11,394 nucleotides of DNA from MADRE2 sp964397015 (lineage in GTDB: Bacteria; Desulfobacterota; Desulfobacteria; Desulfobacterales; Desulfobacteraceae): contig CAYNHL010000119.1 in assembly GCA_964397015.1 (NCBI GenBank), positions 1-11,394 of the forward strand. Direction: 5' to 3'. How positions within the stretch are numbered: the stretch's first letter is position 1; the number at the start of each line of letters is the position of its first letter. Shown here piece by piece: positions 6,099 to 11,394 of the stretch. The notes under the pieces are model-generated. The model was not told the origin of the DNA and did no database searches. It saw only the letters and a list, made by a program, of their open reading frames with translations. The position numbers and the translations under genes are program-made.

Positions 6099-6983
6099 AT
6101 GCAGGATAAAAATCATCTGGCAGGCATCGGTTTGATACTGGTTTCTGCGGCAGCATTCGGTGCCATGGCCATATTTGCTGCATTTGCCTATGAAGCGTCC
6201 GGCATCGGAACCCAGTCTCTTTTGTTTTTCAGGTTTTTTATAGCCGCTATTGTCATGCTGCCCATTGTGCTTTTTCCAAAGCGGCATTTTCCAAAAGGAA
6301 AAGACTTAGCTGTTCTCATTGCCATGGGAATGATCGGATATGCCGGCCAGTCCTTTTGTTTTTTTACCGCACTGACACTCATACCGCCATCCCTTGTGGC
6401 TGTTCTTTTGTACCTTTATCCGGTGTTCGTGGCCGTTTTATCCATTTTTTTTCTAAACGAGCCATTCACGCGGTATAAGTTCATTGCGTTGTGTCTTGCA
6501 ATCTGCGGTACCGTACTGGTGGTTGGAATTGCTGCTGGTGACAGCGTGAAAGGCGTGGTTTTAGCTGTCAGCGCCGCGTTTATCTATTCGTTCTATACCA
6601 TTGCCGGCGCCCGGGTCATGGGGAAAAACGATCCATTGTGTGCAAGTTTTGTCGTAGTGACATCAGCGGGCCTGGTCTATTTTGTCTATAACCTGAAGGC
6701 CGGGTTTTTTATCCCCCAGCCTGGAGTCGCCTGGCTGTATATTGTCGCAATCGCAGTTGTTTCGACGGTGGTGGCCATCTTTACTTATTTTTACGGTATC
6801 AAGCTGTCAGGTGCAGTGAACGCATCCATGCTGTCCACTTTTGAGCCTGTTACCACCATGGTTCTTGCCGCAGTGTTTCTCGGCCACCATATCGGGGGAC
6901 TGCAGATAGCAGGCACAGCACTGATCCTTTCCTCAGCCCTTATTGTTACCCTTCATCCTCCTTGTGAAATAAAAAGAATATAA
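6099..6983 (+). CDS. EamA/DMT-superfamily transporter (10 membrane segments)
   Basis: The 294-residue protein is almost entirely hydrophobic and splits into two EamA repeats of about five helices each, roughly residues 8-142 and 148-285. Each repeat ends with the family pattern: LYLYPVFVAVLSIFFLNEPFT near 105-125, and FEPVTTMVLAAVFLG near 247-261. DMT carriers of this type export or import amino acids, amines and other small metabolites across the inner membrane; specificity cannot be predicted from sequence. It lies 86 bases after the aminotransferase with no clear terminator between, so it may be the last gene of that operon. The ATG at 6099 has only a weak GGA before it, while a stronger GGGAGG at 6046-6051 is too far upstream; translation may be inefficient or start differently. 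Family certain, substrate open; the neighbours suggest an amino acid or its breakdown product. Confidence 0.92.
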   Translation: MQDKNHLAGIGLILVSAAAFGAMAIFAAFAYEASGIGTQSLLFFRFFIAAIVMLPIVLFPKRHFPKGKDLAVLIAMGMIGYAGQSFCFFTALTLIPPSLVAVLLYLYPVFVAVLSIFFLNEPFTRYKFIALCLAICGTVLVVGIAAGDSVKGVVLAVSAAFIYSFYTIAGARVMGKNDPLCASFVVVTSAGLVYFVYNLKAGFFIPQPGVAWLYIVAIAVVSTVVAIFTYFYGIKLSGAVNASMLSTFEPVTTMVLAAVFLGHHIGGLQIAGTALILSSALIVTLHPPCEIKRI

Positions 6984-6989
6984 TTCATG

Positions 6990-7018
6990 CCCCCTGGTGC
7001 ATATTGTAATCACCGGGG
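6990..7018 (+). terminator. Possible stem-loop after the transporter gene
   Basis: CCCC-T-GGTG at 6991-6999 can pair with CACCGGGG at 7011-7018 with one bulged T and an 11-base loop. It starts seven bases after the transporter stop, where a terminator is expected. There is no U-run behind it, so it may instead be an mRNA-end stabilising hairpin or chance. Confidence 0.35.
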
Positions 7019-7039
7019 TTCTGCCAATGCTTTGCGATC

Positions 7040-7068
7040 TTGACTTCCAGGATTCAACCCTGTACATT
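7040..7068 (+). promoter_or_regulatory. Probable sigma70-type promoter of the c3-like lipoprotein
   Basis: TTGACT at 7040-7045 (five of six) and TACATT at 7063-7068 (four of six) are separated by an ideal 17 bases. Transcription would start near 7075, leaving about 39 bases of leader with a strong ribosome site. This makes the cytochrome gene a separate unit from the transporter operon. Confidence 0.55.
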
Positions 7069-7102
7069 TTTTTTAAAACAGCAACCAAAGCAAAATTAAC
7101 CT

Positions 7103-7107
7103 GGAGG
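7103..7107 (+). promoter_or_regulatory. Ribosome binding site that fixes the cytochrome start
   Basis: GGAGG lies six bases before the ATG at 7114. The frame is open further upstream, but only from here does the protein begin with a proper lipoprotein signal. Confidence 0.85.
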
Positions 7108-7113
7108 CCGGGC

Positions 7114-7710
7114 ATGACAATTCGAGCAAACCTTTATCAAGCATTAGTGGTTACGGCAGCAGTGTTGGCCGTCACATTGGCGGCATGTTCAAAAACGCAG
7201 GATGACCAGGAAGTGCCTGCATCGAGCCAGGAGGTCGAAAAAACAAATCCTCCGGCCGCCCCCCTGGAACCTGAGCCGTCTGAGTCTGATTTAACGGAAA
7301 CCTTGCCTGAAGCATCTCCATCAGACGATACGGACGATGAAATGGATGTCATTGCAATGACGTCGTCTTTGTACGAGACACACACCCGCGGGATAGTGAT
7401 GTTCACCCATGAAAAGCATTATGCAGCTTACCAGATCGGTTGCGGCCAGTGTCATCATGATGACACTGGAAACCCGCTGGATAACATGGCCCTTTCTGAT
7501 CCGGCAAAGCCCTGCAGTGAATGCCATTCAATTCCCGGACTGGCCCCGAAGACCAGTGATGGCAGCCCGCTGTCCACTGCAGAAAAACTGGCTTATCATG
7601 CCGAAGCAGTGCACATGAACTGTATCGACTGTCACCGGGAACACAATACAGAAACCGGAACCAGGGCCGCTCCCGCAAGCTGTACAGCATGTCATCCCAG
7701 GGAAAAGTAA
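7114..7710 (+). CDS. Tetraheme cytochrome c3-like lipoprotein
   Basis: The 198-residue product starts with a signal peptide ending in the lipobox LAAC (lipidated C25, followed by Ser, which in many Gram-negatives does not retain the protein in the inner membrane). Residues about 26-92 are a linker rich in Glu, Asp, Pro and Ser. The rest is a class III cytochrome c: four CxxCH heme sites at 110-114, 134-138, 170-174 and 190-194. The expected distal histidines are present too: H99 and H102 in FTHEKH, H115 in CHH, and H162 in YHA, so four bis-His hemes are likely, as in cytochrome c3. Classical c3 is a soluble periplasmic partner of hydrogenase and formate dehydrogenase; this form would be anchored to a membrane. 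It has its own promoter and no redox gene next to it. Start chosen by GGAGG and signal sequence. Confidence 0.92.
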   Translation: MTIRANLYQALVVTAAVLAVTLAACSKTQDDQEVPASSQEVEKTNPPAAPLEPEPSESDLTETLPEASPSDDTDDEMDVIAMTSSLYETHTRGIVMFTHEKHYAAYQIGCGQCHHDDTGNPLDNMALSDPAKPCSECHSIPGLAPKTSDGSPLSTAEKLAYHAEAVHMNCIDCHREHNTETGTRAAPASCTACHPREK

Positions 7711-7737
7711 AGGTTTTTGGATTCAGTCAATATATGT

Positions 7738-7764
7738 TTGACGGAGCGGCAAAATTGGTATAAG
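7738..7764 (+). promoter_or_regulatory. Candidate promoter of the HDOD-Nudix pair
   Basis: TTGACG at 7738-7743 and TATAAG at 7759-7764 are 15 bases apart, and TGG just before the -10 box gives an extended -10 (TGn). Transcription would begin near 7771, only about 11 bases before the ATG at 7782, so the message would be almost leaderless; this fits the absence of a ribosome site there. The -35 box is part of the inverted repeat GTCAA-N7-TTGAC (7726-7742), a possible operator. Confidence 0.4.
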
Positions 7765-7781
7765 CATTTTTTATTGACACT

Positions 7782-9128
7782 ATGAATACCACACTAACTA
7801 TATTCAAGGGCTTGCAGGCCAGGCAGCTTGACCTGCTGAAGCAGCGCGCCCGGAAACTTGAACTGAATCCAGGTGATGCAGCTGTCGGGCAAAACGATAC
7901 CGGAAAATGCATTTACCTGGTTATGACAGGACAGTTGAGACGTGAAACAGGATCAGCTCTTCACGGTACCCGGTCTGTCAAACGGTTCAGGGCGGGGGAT
8001 GTTTTTGTCGACGATTCCTTTATCATGACAAAGCCTGCCGCCTTGTCTGTGGTCGCAACAGAACCTTCTACGCTGTTGAGGATCGATTCGGCTGCAATCA
8101 AGGCCCTGGAGCCGGAACTGCAGCTTTATTTCAATAAAAAAATACTTGCCGCTGCCAGGACGTGTGTCGAAACAGCTCATCAGCGTGAAACAGAACTTGT
8201 CAGCCTTACCGGAATACTGATGACCCAGGTGTTTCAACAGGCTACCCGGCATATTCCGGCAATTGAATCATCTGCCTTTATAAAGGAGGTTATCCGCAAG
8301 GTCCCCAGGCTTCCGGTCTTTGCAATTTCCCTTGCCGGCAAGCTTCTGGATGATGACATTTCGTCCAGGGAAATTGCACAGGAGGTGAAAAAAGATCCTT
8401 CCCTGGCCGGCATGATCTTGAAAACAATCAATTCATCATATCACGGTATGGCCCACAGGGTTTCAGATCTGCATGATGCAATTGTCCTTCTCGGGTTCAA
8501 CACTGTTTCCCAGATCACCATCGCCGAGGGTCTGCGGCGGTCACTGCCGGATTCTCCGCTGTTCAGGCAGATTCATGATCATTCCCAGGCCGTATCGTAT
8601 ATCAGCTATGAGATAGCAAACAGGTTCGACCTGGGCCGGCCGTCTGAAATTTCAACCATAAGCATTCTGCATGATATCGGCCAGATTGTTCTCCAATTGC
8701 TGAAAATGAAAAATCCAGGGGTGAAAACCCTGTTCGACCTTGTAGACAGCGCCCGCATGGGCGCCATGCTTCTGAAATCCTGGGGTCTGCCGGAGAGGAT
8801 ATGCGAGACGGTAAAATACCAGACTTATCCCTGGTTCGCCCGGCCGGAAAAAATACCCGGCCCGGCCCGGACTCCGGTGACCATATTGTTTGTATCTCAT
8901 ATGTGCCATGATCATTTTTGCGGTAAAAAGCCCCAGGACTTGTCCCGCAGGTTTTTCCCCGCCTATCTCAAGGCTGCCGGGATCCAGCCTGTAAACCTGG
9001 CAAAGTTTGCGCATGAGCATGTTTTCAAGGGGCTGGATAAAAAAGCAAAGTTCCTGCCGGATTCACTGGTCAAAGAACTGCGTGCATATTCATTGAAACA
9101 ATCCGATAACAGAGCCGCAAAAAGATGA
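7782..9128 (+). CDS. HDOD signalling protein with degenerate N-terminal cyclic-nucleotide-binding-like domain
   Basis: The 448-residue protein has a cNMP-binding-like beta-roll at about residues 8-105, a helical connector at about 106-165 and an HDOD domain at about 170-375 (KVPRLPVFA at 173-181, then IAQEVKKDPSLAGMILKTINSSYHG, AIVLLGFNTV, and ILHDIGQIVL with H297-D298), plus a C-terminal extension. HDOD proteins are HD-GYP relatives that usually lack catalysis and act as scaffolds in signalling, motility or stress control. In the beta-roll the phosphate-binding cassette (about 72-91) lacks the usual Glu and Arg that hold the cyclic nucleotide, so it probably binds something else or only interacts with proteins. 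There is no clear ribosome site before the ATG at 7782. Its stop overlaps the start of the Nudix gene as ATGA, so the two are probably co-translated. Confidence 0.9.
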   Translation: MNTTLTIFKGLQARQLDLLKQRARKLELNPGDAAVGQNDTGKCIYLVMTGQLRRETGSALHGTRSVKRFRAGDVFVDDSFIMTKPAALSVVATEPSTLLRIDSAAIKALEPELQLYFNKKILAAARTCVETAHQRETELVSLTGILMTQVFQQATRHIPAIESSAFIKEVIRKVPRLPVFAISLAGKLLDDDISSREIAQEVKKDPSLAGMILKTINSSYHGMAHRVSDLHDAIVLLGFNTVSQITIAEGLRRSLPDSPLFRQIHDHSQAVSYISYEIANRFDLGRPSEISTISILHDIGQIVLQLLKMKNPGVKTLFDLVDSARMGAMLLKSWGLPERICETVKYQTYPWFARPEKIPGPARTPVTILFVSHMCHDHFCGKKPQDLSRRFFPAYLKAAGIQPVNLAKFAHEHVFKGLDKKAKFLPDSLVKELRAYSLKQSDNRAAKR

Positions 9129-9673
9129 CCATGATGGATATACATTATTGTGCCGCCTGCGGGGGACACATGATCCGAAACATTCCCGTGGATGATGACA
9201 GGCAAAGATCAGTTTGTCCAAAATGTGGATTCGTGCATTATCTCAATCCCAAAATGGTGGTGGGTTGTATTCCGGTGGAAGGAGACCGCGTTCTTATGTG
9301 CCGCAGGGATATCCCGCCCCGTAAAGGCAAATGGACGCTGCCGGCAGGGTACCTGGAAATGCACGAAACTGTCCAGGAAGGTGCGGCCCGGGAAACCTTT
9401 GAAGAAACAAACGCCCGGGTGAAAGAACTTCACTGTTACCGCCTGTTCAATATTGTTCATGTCGGGCAGATTTACCTGATGTTCACGGCAAGGCTGGCTT
9501 CATTGGATTTCAGGCCCACCAGGGAGAGCAGTGAAGTACGCTTGTTCAGTGAATCCGATATTCCCTGGGATGATCTTGCGTTCAAGGTTATCACGGCAAC
9601 CCTGGCAGATTATTATAAAGATGCAGAAAAAGAAAAATTCAGGTTCCGGGTAAAGGATATTTATCCGGACTGA
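9125..9673 (+). CDS. Zinc-ribbon Nudix hydrolase (FAD/ADP-ribose pyrophosphatase-like)
   Basis: The 182-residue protein has an N-terminal zinc ribbon with C9-x2-C12 and C31-x2-C34, then HYLNPKMVVGCIP and a Nudix domain. The Nudix box runs from G75 to A97: G-x5-E81-x7-R89-E90-x2-E93-E94, with N96 in place of the usual Gly. The catalytic REx2EE glutamates are intact. The order zinc ribbon, NPKMVVG, WTLPAGY and the later SSEVRLFSESDIPW-type segment resembles bacterial proteins and the plant FAD pyrophosphatase NUDX23, which cleave dinucleotides such as FAD or ADP-ribose to mononucleotides. Three in-frame ATGs (9125, 9131, 9134) are possible; 9125 overlaps the HDOD stop and has no ribosome site of its own, which suggests translational coupling. 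It ends 38 bases before the convergent transporter gene. Family firm, substrate inferred from resemblance only. Confidence 0.9.
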   Translation: MTMMDIHYCAACGGHMIRNIPVDDDRQRSVCPKCGFVHYLNPKMVVGCIPVEGDRVLMCRRDIPPRKGKWTLPAGYLEMHETVQEGAARETFEETNARVKELHCYRLFNIVHVGQIYLMFTARLASLDFRPTRESSEVRLFSESDIPWDDLAFKVITATLADYYKDAEKEKFRFRVKDIYPD

Positions 9674-9711
9674 CCCGCTCCCCCCTTATTTTAAAAAACC
9701 AGGCCCGGGAA

Positions 9712-11394
9712 TCAGTGCGAATCCAGCTTCAGATATTTTTGTTTCAACGTATTGTCCAGTGCGAATACATCGTTGAAAATTTCCAGCAGCTTGATGTTCT
9801 GTTTGACCATCATCAGGCTGTTTCCTGAAATGGCGTAGTAAAGGATACTTTTGCGGGTTTTGGACGTATCGTTGATAATCCGCTGCATCTGAAGTTCATT
9901 GAACTTTGCCACCAGTTCTTTCATCCTCTGGTACCTGTCGGCGATGTCCGGATAGCGGCTGGTATCTTTTTCGATAAAAGCTTTTTCAACCATGGATAAA
10001 ACATCGTCGATGCAGGCGTTGATCTGTTTGAGTTCTTCAACCTGGTCCGGTTTCAGGCTGGTATGCCGGTTGGCCACGTGCATGGATGACCGGATAACCG
10101 TGTCCCTGTGCCCGTCGGACAGTTTCTGGAGCCGCCTGATAATCTGGTAGTAGTTGTAAGAGGCCCGGTGTGTTTCTTCGTGATCCTCTTTTTGAAGACA
10201 GCGCAGTACTTTGAATATATTGGCGATAATTGTGTTGGTCCATAGCTGGATCTGCTTGACCCTTTTGCGCTCTTTTCTCAGGCTTACAAGGTCTTCGGTG
10301 AAAAGGGAATCAAAGGTTGTGTTCATGGAGAGCCTGATAGCCCGGATCAGAAAAGCCAGGTGATAAAAGGTGTTTGAAACCGCCAGTTCAAAATTATCCA
10401 CCTTTTTGAGCACAAATATGTCGGCCTGCTCTTTTTCATCTTCGCGGCTTTTGTGCTTGACCCGGTTTTTCCAGATCAGAAATCCCGCCAGTATGAACAG
10501 GCCGATAAAACCGGCAACGGAAAAAAAATAGAGGATCAGCGCAAAGGAAAATGAGACGATAAACGCGATAACAGCGGTCATGAACCAGCCTCCCACGACC
10601 GTAAGAACACCGGTGACCCGGTAAACTGCACTTTCCCTGCCCCAGGCCTGGTCGGAAAAAGAAGATCCCATGGCTACCATGAAGGTTACATACGTCGTGG
10701 ACAGCGGCAGTTTGAATGACGTGGCAAAGGATACGACCATACTGGCCACCATAAGGTTTACCGAGGCTCTTAGAAGATCAAAGGAAGGTTTTTCTCTTTC
10801 ACCGACGGCAGTATCATTGGCAGGGGGTGTAATGCGTTTTACCACAGCCTGTCGTATATGTCCCGGGACCATAAGCTTGAGTGAAGAAAACAGAGTGTCG
10901 GTCATGTTGATAATCCGCCGTGACAACCAGATTGATTCAAACCTTTCTGTTCCTTCATCCTGCTGGCCCAGACGTATTTCAGTTTCAGTGACTGTCCGGG
11001 CTTTTTTTGACAGCCACAGGGTCACCACCATGATCATGCCGGCCAGAAGTACCAGCGAAGTGGGAGACTGGACTTTCTGGCTCAGGGCGGTCATGGTGAC
11101 CCCCAGGGGATCTGACGCGGCAATTGCGGTTTTATAAGCGTTGAGGCCGGCCAGGGGAACACCTATGAAATTTACCAGGTCATTGGCTGCAAAGGCCATG
11201 GCCAGGGCAAATGTGCCTATAAGTATTACGGGCTTGAGGATGTTGACATGGAAAAACAGGATCAGTATGTGGAAAATTACGGCTGCAGTCGCAAACATGC
11301 CGCACATGATTAGCAGAGAATTGCCTTTGATCCAGGCTACCATTTCAGGAGTCATGAAGGTGGCTCCGCCGGCCCCTTTTATGAGAATGAAAAA
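9712..11394 (-). CDS. PiT-family inorganic phosphate transporter with C-terminal PhoU-like domain, partial (N-terminus off the right edge)
   Basis: The frame stays open to the last base of the window, so 560 residues are visible and the true start is outside; the ATG at 11355 is internal, since the 13 codons before it (ending IKGAGGATF) match the family. The visible part begins in the middle of the membrane domain. It contains the PiT signature FAANDLVNFIG at about 11193-11161, the second-repeat motif KLPLSTTYVTFMVAMG near 10713-10666, and several hydrophobic helices to about 10490. After a charged stretch comes a cytoplasmic, all-helical PhoU-like region of about 235 residues (10430-9715). 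PiT carriers bring in phosphate with H+ or Na+ (or metal-phosphate); the attached PhoU-like part is thought to regulate uptake. This long form is common in Bacteroidota and Desulfobacterota. Convergent with the Nudix gene. Confidence 0.92.
   Translation of the reverse strand, partial: FFILIKGAGGATFMTPEMVAWIKGNSLLIMCGMFATAAVIFHILILFFHVNILKPVILIGTFALAMAFAANDLVNFIGVPLAGLNAYKTAIAASDPLGVTMTALSQKVQSPTSLVLLAGMIMVVTLWLSKKARTVTETEIRLGQQDEGTERFESIWLSRRIINMTDTLFSSLKLMVPGHIRQAVVKRITPPANDTAVGEREKPSFDLLRASVNLMVASMVVSFATSFKLPLSTTYVTFMVAMGSSFSDQAWGRESAVYRVTGVLTVVGGWFMTAVIAFIVSFSFALILYFFSVAGFIGLFILAGFLIWKNRVKHKSREDEKEQADIFVLKKVDNFELAVSNTFYHLAFLIRAIRLSMNTTFDSLFTEDLVSLRKERKRVKQIQLWTNTIIANIFKVLRCLQKEDHEETHRASYNYYQIIRRLQKLSDGHRDTVIRSSMHVANRHTSLKPDQVEELKQINACIDDVLSMVEKAFIEKDTSRYPDIADRYQRMKELVAKFNELQMQRIINDTSKTRKSILYYAISGNSLMMVKQNIKLLEIFNDVFALDNTLKQKYLKLDSH

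Noticed and set aside
6053..6109. Small leader ORF (TTG start, 18 codons) after GGGAGG, ending over the start of the transporter gene
   Set aside because: Tempting as a coupling peptide for the transporter, but the ribosome site is only one base from the TTG and there is no other coding sign.
6997..7113. Upstream extension of the cytochrome frame from an ATG at 6997
   Set aside because: It would put 39 residues before the lipoprotein signal and run over the likely hairpin and promoter; the ATG at 7114 has GGAGG at the right distance.
7774..7804. TTGACA at 7774 with TATATT at 7799 as the HDOD promoter
   Set aside because: The 19-base spacer is poor and transcription would start after the ATG at 7782, inside the beta-roll domain.
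9674..9711. Bidirectional terminator between the Nudix and transporter genes
   Set aside because: The 38-base gap has a C-run, an A/T-run and CCCGGG but no stem followed by a U-run on either strand.

Overview
The window looks like chromosome from an anaerobic Desulfobacterota (former deltaproteobacterial) bacterium, probably a Desulfobacteraceae-like sulfate reducer. This is inferred from gene content: a ferredoxin-type 2-oxoacid oxidoreductase, a tetraheme cytochrome c3-like lipoprotein, a PiT phosphate transporter with a long PhoU-like tail, and an HDOD signalling protein, all at moderate GC. I see no rRNA, tRNA, CRISPR array, transposase or att site. Coding density is high and no gene-free stretch reaches 300 bases.

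Layout. (1) 1-738, minus: a metallo-beta-lactamase-fold hydrolase cut by the left edge, divergent from (2) 850-1431, plus: an XRE-type regulator with a C-terminal cupin domain. (3) 1413-2144, minus: a GntR/FCD regulator whose 3' end overlaps the XRE gene tail to tail. (4) 2145-2298: an AT-rich divergent control region with a good sigma70-type promoter followed by a dense set of overlapping inverted repeats. (5) 2299-6012, plus: three tightly overlapping genes for a 2-oxoacid:ferredoxin oxidoreductase alpha subunit, a beta-gamma fusion subunit and a class III PLP aminotransferase, followed 86 bases later by an EamA/DMT transporter (6099-6983). (6) 7114-7710: a tetraheme c3-like lipoprotein with its own probable promoter. 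(7) 7782-9673: a degenerate cNMP-binding/HDOD protein overlapping a zinc-ribbon Nudix hydrolase by ATGA. (8) 9712-11394, minus: a PiT-family phosphate transporter with a PhoU-like C-terminal domain, cut at its N-terminus by the right edge.

How the parts may work together. The most coherent unit is 1413-6983. A FadR-type GntR repressor probably senses a carboxylate and controls its divergent operon through the palindromes at 2242-2280. The aminotransferase would pass amino groups and yield an oxo compound. The two-gene oxidoreductase would oxidise a 2-oxoacid (the product, or 2-oxoglutarate from the amino-group cycle) to an acyl-CoA with reduction of ferredoxin, and the DMT carrier would move a substrate or by-product. 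The oxidoreductase lacks a delta (2x[4Fe-4S] ferredoxin) subunit and has a divergent gamma domain, so its substrate and electron path cannot be assigned by simple homology. This is the best candidate here for an undescribed catabolic module; the other genes look like ordinary respiratory, signalling and transport functions.
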